A stretch of DNA of 13,450 nucleotides from JAGGYK01 sp034716155 (GCA_034716155.1 JAYEFR010000152.1:1-13450), one strand, 5' to 3'. Shown: positions 7,844 through 13,450, numbered from the stretch's first letter. The notes: generated by a model from the sequence alone, not told the origin. Program-made: numbers and translations.

Positions 7844-7886
7844 AAAAAAAGAGGCCGCAAGCTTTAAGCCCAAGGCCTCTTTTTTT
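7844..7886 (-). terminator. Intrinsic terminator in the iorA leader (attenuator)
   Basis: On the minus strand a perfect 13-bp stem, AAAAAAAGAGGCC (7886-7874) with GGCCTCTTTTTTT (7856-7844), closes a 17-nt loop and ends in seven U. It lies 18 bp after the leader-peptide stop and 30 bp before the iorA ATG, so it would stop transcription before the operon. An alternative, mutually exclusive pairing is visible: AAGAGGC and GAGCCC at 7926-7909 can pair with GGGCTT (7871-7866) and GCCTCTT (7854-7848), taking up the terminator's 3' arm. A further hairpin, GTGAGCC (7916-7910) with GGCTTAC (7905-7899), surrounds the leader stop codon. Confidence 0.85.
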
Positions 7887-7904
7887 ACCCCTTAAGGAGT
7901 AAGC

Positions 7905-7973
7905 CTATGGGCTCACTTGCCTCTTGTAAAAATAAAGATAACTATAACTGAAAAATAAACCGTTTATACTCAT
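7905..7973 (-). CDS. Phe/Tyr-rich leader peptide of the iorAB operon
   Basis: A 22-codon frame, ATG to TAG, encodes MSINGLFFSYSYLYFY followed by KRQVSP. Seven of residues 7-16 are Phe or Tyr (Phe 7, 8, 15; Tyr 10, 12, 14, 16), with no Trp. It ends 18 bp before an intrinsic terminator placed upstream of iorA, and its stop codon lies in a 7-bp hairpin. This is the standard layout of ribosome-mediated attenuation: stalling at Phe/Tyr codons when the charged tRNAs are scarce would change the folding and allow read-through. Weaknesses: no clear Shine-Dalgarno precedes the ATG, and the region is AT-rich, which raises Phe and Tyr codon frequency by chance. Inference: the operon is induced by Phe/Tyr starvation. 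Confidence 0.72.
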   Translation of the reverse strand: MSINGLFFSYSYLYFYKRQVSP

Positions 7974-7983
7974 AACTGGTATA

Positions 7984-8011
7984 GAATTATTAATACTGAA
8001 CCAGATGTCAA
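7984..8011 (-). promoter_or_regulatory. Candidate promoter of the leader-iorAB operon
   Basis: TTGACA, a perfect -35 hexamer, reads on the minus strand at 8011-8006. The -10 is unclear: AATAAT at 14 bp spacing, or poorer TAATTC at 16 bp (7989-7984). Transcription would start only a few bases before the leader ATG. A promoter helped by an activator, or one further upstream, is possible. Confidence 0.35.
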
Positions 8012-8083
8012 GTGTTTTCTGCAACTTGTCCATTTTTTACATGGTATTACCCTTGGGCAAACACCTTGTTTGCACTTGACATC
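8004..8083. promoter_or_regulatory. Perfect 11-bp inverted repeat over both divergent -35 sites
   Basis: GATGTCAAGTG (8004-8014) and CACTTGACATC (8073-8083) are exact reverse complements 58 bp apart. Each contains a consensus TTGACA on the strand that leads to its gene. Between them lies a smaller palindrome, CAAAC-ACCTT-GTTTG (8059-8073). The arrangement could be paired operator sites for one regulator acting on both directions, or simply two similar promoters. Confidence 0.5.
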
Positions 8084-8105
8084 CATACTCCATGTTGTCT
8101 AACAA
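8076..8105 (+). promoter_or_regulatory. Candidate promoter of the plus-strand genes
   Basis: TTGACA (8076-8081) and TAACAA (8100-8105) are 18 bp apart. The implied transcription start near 8112 leaves a leader of about 20 bases holding the Shine-Dalgarno GGAG (8125-8128). Confidence 0.42.
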
Positions 8106-8134
8106 GGCTCAGTTGCTAAAAATTGGAGCGCAAG

Positions 8135-9556
8135 ATGGATTCGCACACATTAAAGAGAATGAAACAATTATTTAACCCCAAGCACATAGCGGTGGTCGGG
8201 GCCTCAACAAGGAATGCATGGTTCAAACACATTGCGCTGTACTGTAACCAAATAGGGTTTAAAGGCGGTATCTACCCTGTTAACCCTAATCATAGCGAGA
8301 TATGTGGTATAAAAACTTGTAAGTCCATAGCTAAGCTTCCTTTTGATATCGATTTTGGTGTGGTTATTGTAAATCACAAAGTTGCATTAAATGCCGTCAA
8401 AAACCTAAATAAGAGAGGAATAAAAAATATAGTCCTAATATCATCTGGTTATGCGGAAACAGGTCAAGAAGGAAGGGCTGAACAAGGTCTGCTCCAAAAA
8501 TATTGCAAGGAGAATGATATCTTCCTGATTGGACCAAACTGCATTGGATTCATCAATCCCGATAAAAAGACCAGTGTGTTTGCAGGTAGGGCTGTAGAAA
8601 AAAAAATAATCCCTGGCAAGATCGGTGTAATCGGCCAAAGCGGCGCAGGAAGCGAATTGACTGCAAACGCACTCTTAGGAAAATCCCTGGGGATTTCTCT
8701 GTATGTCTCTACCGGTAATGAGGCTGTTCTCACTATAGAAGATTTTATGGAATATCTTATCCTTGATAACACCACAGAGGTGATAACCGGTTTTGTAGAA
8801 GGTTTCAGGGATATACCCAGATTAAGAAAATTGGCACTCATGGCAGCAAAGAGAAAAATTCCCCTCATCTTTATAAAGGTAGGACGGTCTGAAGAAGGCG
8901 TGAGAGTAGCAGGGTCCCACACAGGGGCGCTTACAGGAAATGATATGGTGATAGATGGATTCTTCAAACAGTTTGGGATCATACGTGTGGATACTATAGA
9001 AGAACTTGTAGACACAGCAGGCATCTTTACACACTGTCCTGTACCAAAAGGAGATGGCCTTGGAATATATACGATTTCAGGTGGCATGTGTGGCATTTTT
9101 GCTGATCTGTGCTCAAAATACAAAATAAAACTCCCATCTCTTGCCAGCGAAACCGTGACAAAGCTTAAATCCATCTTGCCTGAGTTTGCTATTCCTGATA
9201 ATCCATTGGATATAACAGGGGCAGGGCCTCAAACAAGGATTGATGAGGCAATAGAAATATTCATACGGGATAAAAATATCGATATAATCTCACCACTGTG
9301 TATCCCACCAAAGGATAGTAACGATACATTTGCAAATAATATTAATAAGTTATTCATAAACAATTATACTAGAGCAGTCAAACCTATGGTCCCGAATACC
9401 TTTACGGAGACGAGTGACTACGCCCGAAATTATTTTAAAGAGAACAACATATATTATATAGAGCAACTAGAAGAAAGGTTTAAGGCTATTTCGCATCTTA
9501 TAACTTATGGAAAATTTTTGAGAAGATTAAATAACCAGCAAACAGAAAGGGGCTAA
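8135..9556 (+). CDS. CoA-binding acyl-CoA synthetase (ADP-forming) alpha-type protein
   Basis: This protein matches the alpha subunit of ADP-forming acyl-CoA synthetases, which convert an acyl-CoA, ADP and phosphate to the acid, ATP and CoA, and can run in reverse. From the ATG at 8135 it has 473 residues, the alpha-subunit size. Domains: N-terminal CoA-binding Rossmann fold with HIAVVGAST (17-25) and GIYPVNPNH (45-53); a succinyl-CoA-ligase-like domain with LIGPNCIGFINP (131-142) and IGQSGA (166-171); then SHTGALTG (261-268), whose His262 is the family's phosphorylated histidine. The ATP-grasp beta domain is absent here and is not encoded next to it, so a partner elsewhere is needed. The open frame starts at TTG 8123, but GGAG at 8125-8128 fits the ATG at 8135. 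The neighbouring aryl-CoA genes suggest aryl-CoA as substrate, by inference. Confidence 0.88.
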   Translation: MDSHTLKRMKQLFNPKHIAVVGASTRNAWFKHIALYCNQIGFKGGIYPVNPNHSEICGIKTCKSIAKLPFDIDFGVVIVNHKVALNAVKNLNKRGIKNIVLISSGYAETGQEGRAEQGLLQKYCKENDIFLIGPNCIGFINPDKKTSVFAGRAVEKKIIPGKIGVIGQSGAGSELTANALLGKSLGISLYVSTGNEAVLTIEDFMEYLILDNTTEVITGFVEGFRDIPRLRKLALMAAKRKIPLIFIKVGRSEEGVRVAGSHTGALTGNDMVIDGFFKQFGIIRVDTIEELVDTAGIFTHCPVPKGDGLGIYTISGGMCGIFADLCSKYKIKLPSLASETVTKLKSILPEFAIPDNPLDITGAGPQTRIDEAIEIFIRDKNIDIISPLCIPPKDSNDTFANNINKLFINNYTRAVKPMVPNTFTETSDYARNYFKENNIYYIEQLEERFKAISHLITYGKFLRRLNNQQTERG

Positions 9557-9559
9557 ATC

Positions 9560-10462
9560 ATGTTTTCTAAAAGCGTGCTTGACCAGATAGGGAATACTCC
9601 TATTGTATGCCTTAAGACAATGACCGGGGCAAATATATTTGCCAAAGCAGAACACCTCAATCCAGGTGGAAGTATAAAAGATAGAGTAGCCCAATTCATG
9701 TTAGAAGAGGCGATAAGAAGAGGCAAAATAAAACCCGGTGATACAATAGTGGAGCCCTCTTCGGGAAACACCGGCATAGGGTTTGCCCTCGTTGGGGGTC
9801 TCCTGGGCTTCAAGGTAATCGTTGTAATGCCGGAAAATACGAGTGAAGAAAGGAAAAAGATCATAAAGGCCTTTGGAGGAGATATTATATTAACACCAGC
9901 CAAGAAAAGCCTTGAAGGCGCTGTTGAGAAGGTAAGAGAGATACAAAAGGGCAATAATAATATTTATGTCCCCCAACAGTTTGAAAATCCGAATAATCCA
10001 CTCACACACTATCTTACAACCGGCCCGGAAATATGGACTCAACTAGACCACCACGTTGATATATTTGTGTCAGGGCTAGGTAGTGGCGGAACACTCGGAG
10101 GCGTAGGCAAATTTTTGAAAGAGCGGGATAGTAAAACCATTCTTGTTGCTGTTGAGCCAAAAAACGTATCTGCACTCTTGGGTCATGAGCCAGGTCTGCA
10201 TCGTATAGAGGGTATTGGGGATGGCTTTATACCCCCTGTACTAGATACATCCCTTGTCGATGAGGTGATTGAAGTTACGGACGAAGATGCAATTGAAACA
10301 TGCAGAAGGCTGGCAAAAAAGGCAGGGCTTCTTGCAGGCACATCCTCAGGTGCAAATGTATGGGCATGTGTGGAAATAGCAAAAAAATATGGCAAAGAAA
10401 AGATTATAGCAACCGTGCTGCCTGACAGGGCAGAAAGATACTTCAGCACATCTTTGATTTAA
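9560..10462 (+). CDS. cysK: Cysteine synthase family PLP enzyme
   Basis: This fold-type II pyridoxal-phosphate enzyme probably makes cysteine from O-acetylserine and sulfide. The 300 residues match CysK. Lys40 in GGSIKDR binds PLP; PSSGNTG (66-72) is the substrate loop; GLGSGGTLGG (172-181) holds the PLP phosphate; AGTSSGAN near 266 supplies the Ser that contacts the PLP ring nitrogen; the end VLPDRAERYFST is the CysK C-terminal motif. It starts 3 bp after the preceding stop with AAAGGGG as Shine-Dalgarno, so it is co-transcribed with the CoA-ligase-like gene. The functional link between the two is not obvious. A cystathionine beta-synthase or O-phosphoserine-using variant cannot be excluded from sequence alone. 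Confidence 0.88.
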   Translation: MFSKSVLDQIGNTPIVCLKTMTGANIFAKAEHLNPGGSIKDRVAQFMLEEAIRRGKIKPGDTIVEPSSGNTGIGFALVGGLLGFKVIVVMPENTSEERKKIIKAFGGDIILTPAKKSLEGAVEKVREIQKGNNNIYVPQQFENPNNPLTHYLTTGPEIWTQLDHHVDIFVSGLGSGGTLGGVGKFLKERDSKTILVAVEPKNVSALLGHEPGLHRIEGIGDGFIPPVLDTSLVDEVIEVTDEDAIETCRRLAKKAGLLAGTSSGANVWACVEIAKKYGKEKIIATVLPDRAERYFSTSLI

Positions 10463-10666
10463 TAAAAAATAATTAAAAAGTGAAAAACAGGGAAAGAAAT
10501 TACCTAAAGAGTGTAATAATTTTCTCATATGTAATACCATAATACTATCTTATGGTTAATATACAATAAAATTAGGAGCTTATAGTTTACAACTTCTGGC
10601 ATTTTAGTTGCATTAGCACTCTATTGTACTATTGCAAAAAGTAAAGATTGTGAGGGGATTAATTTT

Positions 10667-12064
10667 ATGAATAGACGATATTTTACCTATATAGTAATCT
10701 TTATATCCTTATCCATCATGCTTATGGGAATGAATGTGTGTCAACCCGACATTAAGGTATGGACCAATAATGAAAATGCAGAGGCTAGGGTGACAGTAAC
10801 GCTCTTCACCATAAACGGTATACCTGTACCACAAGTATATGTAATTCCTGATAAAGCTAATGATTATGTATTTGAAGAAAACAATGGGCTTTATGTAGCA
10901 ACCATACCTGATGCCTACCCTGGTGAATGTGAAGTAACCTTTGAGAACCTCGGTGATGGGACTACACCGCATGTTCCCATTACGTTTATGGGCACAGGCG
11001 GCCAGGTTATAGAGATATATTCACCATACAGATATGCGGATGCATGGCCGCCACTTGCAGTCTGGGCACTTGATGAAGATGGGCTCAACTATGCCGAGGA
11101 TGCAATTGGATCTGATATATATGCCCTTCAATACGATACAGGCGGCATAGAGTGGACAGAACCTTATCCAAAAAGTCCTTACCAGTCTAATGAGAGGGAC
11201 CACTGGGCCATGAAACTTCTTGAGGTAGCTACTACTACCGGCTCTCCTCATGCAACGCTGGATTTTACTGATGCCGCCGAAGGCACCACAATAGAGCTGT
11301 GGGTCAATGTGGAAACCCTGATTCAAAACACGCCTCCCCTATTCCAGGTGGGGGAAAATATACGTGCTGATGTAGGTATGAATGGTGTTCTTGCCTTCAC
11401 AGTAGGCACAACAGGTATATCATCCGAACAGACTTATAGCCAAATCTCATCGAACAAATGGTGGCACACGTGCTTTGTGTATGATAATAATAACATGAAG
11501 ATATATCTGGATGGTCGGGAAGTGGCATCAGCCGGCGGCGAGATACCGATACCTCAGGATATGACCCCTTCAGGTGATACCAGCATATATGTGGGCGGTG
11601 ATAGCGCTGGTTCAGGCAAATTTCTCAGTATAGACGAAGTGCGGGTCTTCGATTATGCAAGCTGGCCAATAGATATCAGCCACGATGCAATGATCGTACC
11701 CTTTGATACAGACAACGATGGTGTAGCCAATAATATAGACAACTGTCCCAATTTGCCTAATCCGGATCAGAAGGATAACGACGGCGATAGGACGGGAGAT
11801 GTATGTGATACGGATGATGATAATGACGCTATACCGGATGAAGAAGATAATTGCCCATTCACATGGAATGTATATCAAGAAGATACAGATGTAGACGGTG
11901 TAGGGGATGTGTGCGACAACTGCCTGGATACTCCTAATCCTAACCAGATGGACTCCGACAAGGATGGTTTTGGTGATGCATGTGACAACTGTCCTGGTTC
12001 ATGGAATCCAGATCAAACTGATACAGATGGTGACGGCATTGGAGATGCGTGTGACCCTGATTAA
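10667..12064 (+). CDS. Secreted LamG-like protein with thrombospondin type 3 repeats
   Basis: No specific function is recognised. The 465 residues begin with a basic stretch and a long hydrophobic segment (about 8-23), a signal peptide or membrane anchor; Cys25 follows but MNVC is not a good lipobox. Residues 30-120 look like a beta-rich Ig or carboxypeptidase-regulatory-like domain. Residues about 190-330 resemble a LamG/concanavalin-like jelly roll (TIELWVNVE, WWHTCFVYDNNNMKIYLDG, SIDEVRVFDYA). Residues 346-465 are calcium-binding thrombospondin type 3 repeats, with DTDNDGVANNIDNCP-type units and eight Cys (360, 380, 396, 416, 419, 439, 442, 462). The protein stops right after the repeats with no sorting signal. 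It probably acts outside the cytoplasm in adhesion or binding. A 204-bp AT-rich gap with GAGGGG before the ATG separates it from cysK, so it is probably its own transcription unit. Confidence 0.85.
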   Translation: MNRRYFTYIVIFISLSIMLMGMNVCQPDIKVWTNNENAEARVTVTLFTINGIPVPQVYVIPDKANDYVFEENNGLYVATIPDAYPGECEVTFENLGDGTTPHVPITFMGTGGQVIEIYSPYRYADAWPPLAVWALDEDGLNYAEDAIGSDIYALQYDTGGIEWTEPYPKSPYQSNERDHWAMKLLEVATTTGSPHATLDFTDAAEGTTIELWVNVETLIQNTPPLFQVGENIRADVGMNGVLAFTVGTTGISSEQTYSQISSNKWWHTCFVYDNNNMKIYLDGREVASAGGEIPIPQDMTPSGDTSIYVGGDSAGSGKFLSIDEVRVFDYASWPIDISHDAMIVPFDTDNDGVANNIDNCPNLPNPDQKDNDGDRTGDVCDTDDDNDAIPDEEDNCPFTWNVYQEDTDVDGVGDVCDNCLDTPNPNQMDSDKDGFGDACDNCPGSWNPDQTDTDGDGIGDACDPD

Positions 12065-12110
12065 TTGGCTCTAATGCCAATGAAATAATTAGCCCATTTT
12101 CCATAATTTT

Positions 12111-12153
12111 AGGAAGGGATTTATATACTAAAGATCCCTTCCTTCCTATTTTT
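12111..12153 (+). terminator. Intrinsic terminator after the LamG/TSP3 gene
   Basis: AGGAAGGGAT (12111-12120) pairs perfectly with ATCCCTTCCT (12134-12143) around a 13-nt loop, followed by TCCTATTTTT. It lies 47 bp past the stop codon. Confidence 0.82.
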
Positions 12154-12238
12154 CCCATTTATATAAAAGTGGTTGGCAGGGATCAGGGACCAGTTTTCAG
12201 GGATGGCTATTTTTCTCATCTCGGGCATGGTTTCATGC

Positions 12239-12295
12239 TTGGTTGCGTCCGCAAGGACATGCAGGTTTATATGAAAATAGCTATCAGCTCTCAGC
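12239..12295 (+). repeat. Hairpin plus GTTTATATGAAAATAG repeat, right copy
   Basis: CTTGGTTGC, then GTCC-GCAA-GGAC (12247-12258), then CATGCAG and the 16-mer (12265-12280), followed by CTATCAGCTCTCAGC. Positions 12264-12295 are the reverse complement of 2239-2270 with one mismatch. Confidence 0.75.
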
Positions 12296-12446
12296 GATCA
12301 GCCTATCTGCATTACCGGCAATATTCCTTTTGGCCTTACCTTCTCTACTTTGTTGGTCAACAATCCCCGACCGGGAGGCATAGGCAGGCATTCAGCTTAA
12401 AGAGAAAGCTAAGATAATTTTAATCAGTTACGTAAGGAGGGAGGGA

Positions 12447-12612
12447 GGGTTCTTGAGATATACCTTCTATCGCGATTTGCTAATACATTCTTAGGCGGAG
12501 CTTAAAGGGGAATCGCTCCCTTATGTTTGAGCCCAAAGGGCGAGTTAGGGAGCGCCCGTAAGCAAGCCAAAAGGATGTATCAAAGAGCGATAAAATGTAA
12601 GCGAGAGAACCC
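12447..12612. repeat. 166-nt long imperfect hairpin element
   Basis: Eight complementary segments are nested in perfect order: GGGTTCT 12447-12453 with AGAACCC 12606-12612; TATCGC 12468-12473 with GCGATA 12587-12592; TTTG 12476-12479 with CAAA 12581-12584; ATACATTCTT 12483-12492 with AAGGATGTAT 12571-12580 (one mismatch); GGC 12494-12496 with GCC 12566-12568; GCTTA 12500-12504 with TAAGC 12559-12563; CGCTCCCT 12514-12521 with AGGGAGCG 12547-12554; GCCC 12531-12534 with GGGC 12538-12541. It could be a MITE-like element or a structured RNA; no protein is encoded. Confidence 0.75.
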
Positions 12613-12634
12613 CCATCCCGAAAGCATTTTCATC

Positions 12635-12744
12635 TTTCGTTGTGAGTGCAGCTCATTCGCGTTTATATGAAAATAGGCACAAAATTTTGTAGGGGCCTTT
12701 TGCCCTCATCGGCCCGCTTAAGGGAAATATGCCCTACAGTATAG
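12635..12744 (+). repeat. Dispersed intergenic repeat, right copy
   Basis: This is the inverted partner of 2029-2140. It contains TTTCGTTGTG, a hairpin TGAG (12643-12646) with CTCA (12652-12655), the 16-mer at 12661-12676, ACAAAATTTTGT, and GTAGGGGC (12689-12696) with GCCCTAC (12731-12737) as inverted ends around an inner GGGCC/GGCCC. No gene is attached to this copy. Confidence 0.8.
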
Positions 12745-12770
12745 TGATAAGCACGATTATTGTTCTTTTT

Positions 12771-12820
12771 CACCCTTGGTTGTGCCTGCCACGCAGGCAT
12801 GAGGGTTTATAACAAGGGTG
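12771..12820. repeat. Strong two-part stem-loop with TTTATA spacer
   Basis: CACCCTTG (12771-12778) pairs with CAAGGGTG (12813-12820), and inside it TGCCTGC (12783-12789) pairs with GCAGGCA (12793-12799) over a 3-nt loop. The layout TTG, hairpin, CATGAGGGTTTATA resembles the start of the other hairpin-16-mer repeats. There is no U tract, so it is not a standard terminator. Confidence 0.65.
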
Positions 12821-12959
12821 CCTGCTTTCCACAGAGGCAGAGTTTTCAGGGCGGAAGCGACTTAATCGTCGTGTATGATGCTGACACGGGAACGATTTTG
12901 TAAATTGCTAATTCACAATGCAATGTAACATTCCACCATCCACAGATGGCCTAAGCCAA

Positions 12960-13450
12960 TCAACCTGGAGGACCAACTGTCAATAGTGTAAATCCATTTA
13001 TAGTATCTTGAGTGGCAGTGATAGTTGTTGTTCCCTCGTTAATAGAAGCCGCAAGACCTTCACTGCCGCTAGCATTACTTATGGTTGCCACACCGGTATC
13101 AGATGAACTCCAGGTCACTGATGTGGTGATATCCTGTGTACTACTGTCACTATAGGTACCTGTTGCAGTAAACTGCTGGGCATTTCCTAAGGGTATCTCG
13201 GAATCTGCAGGTGTTACCTCTATGGACTCGAGTACAGCTGCTGTAACCGTAAGGCCCGTTGTTCCACTGATCCCCGTCCCAGGATCTATTGCTGTAATTG
13301 TAATGGAACCCGTACCAACACTTGCCGCAAGACCTTCACTGCCGCTAGCATTACTTATGGTTGCCACACCGGTATCAGATGAACTCCAGGTCACTGATGT
13401 GGTGATATCCTGTGTACTACTGTCACTATAGGTACCTGTTGCAGTAAACT
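12960..13450 (-). CDS. Bacterial Ig-like (Big) repeat protein, 3' part only
   Basis: This is the C-terminal 163 or so residues of a larger, probably cell-surface or secreted protein; the reading frame is open to the window edge, so the start lies outside. It contains one complete and one partial Ig-like domain of the Big_2 type, with a 92-residue period: LESIEVTPADSEIPLGNAQQF, then VTWSSSDTGVATISN and SITITA. The protein ends TVGPPG with no anchor or sorting signal. Two stretches of 127 bp (13048-13174 and 13324-13450) are identical in DNA, so the domains were duplicated or homogenised recently. Internal GTG codons could be mistaken for starts. Such domains serve adhesion or stalk-like extension; the ligand is unknown. 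No clear terminator follows the stop. Confidence 0.85.
   Translation of the reverse strand, partial: FTATGTYSDSSTQDITTSVTWSSSDTGVATISNASGSEGLAASVGTGSITITAIDPGTGISGTTGLTVTAAVLESIEVTPADSEIPLGNAQQFTATGTYSDSSTQDITTSVTWSSSDTGVATISNASGSEGLAASINEGTTTITATQDTINGFTLLTVGPPG
13048..13174. repeat. Exact 127-bp repeat in the Ig-like domains, copy 1
   Basis: This is identical to 13324-13450, offset 276 bp (92 codons). The base just before each copy differs (A at 13047, T at 13323). Confidence 0.93.
13324..13450. repeat. Exact 127-bp repeat, copy 2, ending at the window edge
   Basis: This copy starts where identity begins and ends exactly at the last base, for 127 bp in all. That is what a contig end produced by a k=127 assembly graph would look like. 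Confidence 0.93.

Larger units (their letters stand above)
12065..12959. other. 895-bp gene-free stretch packed with palindromes and repeats
   Basis: No credible gene is seen; open frames are short and show no family features. From left to right it holds a terminator, the 16-mer repeat with its hairpin (12239-12295), a 166-nt imperfect hairpin (12447-12612), the 110-bp dispersed repeat (12635-12744) and another strong stem-loop (12771-12820). It lies between the converging ends of two extracellular-protein genes. Confidence 0.7.

Noticed and set aside
7814..7873. Longer IorA with 20 extra N-terminal residues
   Set aside because: The extra codons are the terminator stem and its downstream bases; the Shine-Dalgarno AAGGGCGG and the family alignment (MKKILSGNEA start) support the ATG at 7813.
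7844..8011. T-box, TyrR site or known riboswitch upstream of iorA
   Set aside because: No T-box UGG/N-type motif with its conserved bulge, no TGTAAA-N6-TTTACA box and no recognisable riboswitch core were found; the leader-peptide reading explains the region better.
8464..9174. 236-codon minus-strand frame antisense to the CoA-ligase-like gene
   Set aside because: Composition is a mirror of the real gene, with no recognisable motif or Shine-Dalgarno.
10536..10556. ACCATAA/TTATGGT inverted repeat after cysK as a terminator
   Set aside because: The stem is AT-rich, has no following U tract and lies 70 bp past the stop.
12169..12417. 82-codon frame in the spacer after the LamG gene
   Set aside because: It runs through the repeat elements and has no domain features or convincing start.
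12447..12612. OMEGA/HEARO-type guide RNA or group II intron
   Set aside because: The structure is a single long hairpin, and no IscB/TnpB or reverse transcriptase gene is nearby.
12239..12820. CRISPR array
   Set aside because: The repeated units are few, unequally spaced, in both orientations at distant sites, and there are no cas genes.

Overview
The window reads as one end of a metagenome-type scaffold from an anaerobic bacterium. Ferredoxin-linked IorAB, PaaK, a TRAP transporter and a CoA-binding protein of the ADP-forming acyl-CoA synthetase type, together with intergenic regions full of small palindromic and AGCTGATAGC-like repeats, would suit Desulfobacterota, Nitrospirota or a relative. 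This assignment is an inference from gene content, not a measured phylogeny.

Layout. A long minus-strand series runs right to left from a divergent control region near 7,850-8,130: a 22-residue leader peptide, an intrinsic terminator (attenuator), iorA, iorB, paaK, a tandem ACT-domain protein, then dctP, dctQ and dctM of a TRAP transporter. On the plus strand, starting from the same control region, come a CoA-binding ADP-forming ligase alpha-type protein, a cysteine synthase and, after a 204-bp gap, a secreted LamG/thrombospondin-3-repeat protein with a clear terminator. An 895-bp gene-free stretch (12,065-12,959) then holds a 166-nt imperfect hairpin and several repeat elements. The last feature is the 3' end of a minus-strand Ig-like (Big) repeat protein that runs off the window.

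Most interesting point. The iorAB-paaK-ACT operon is preceded by a short reading frame with seven Phe/Tyr codons in ten, followed by a 13-bp terminator stem with a U tract directly before the iorA ribosome-binding site. This is the architecture of transcription attenuation by charged tRNA-Phe/tRNA-Tyr, normally used for biosynthetic operons. It suggests the pathway runs in the anabolic direction: the TRAP transporter takes up aryl acids (inferred), PaaK makes the aryl-CoA, and IorAB reductively carboxylates it to an arylpyruvate, which is transaminated to Phe or Tyr. That route is known from methanogens; its control by a Phe/Tyr leader peptide in a bacterial iorAB operon would be worth confirming.

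Assembly notes. The 100-N gap at 2,439-2,538 is flanked by two identical 127-bp copies of the dctP 3' end. The window also ends exactly at the end of a second, unrelated exact 127-bp repeat. Both fit a k=127 de Bruijn assembly, so the gap is probably false (about 227 bp too long) and the right edge is probably a contig end.
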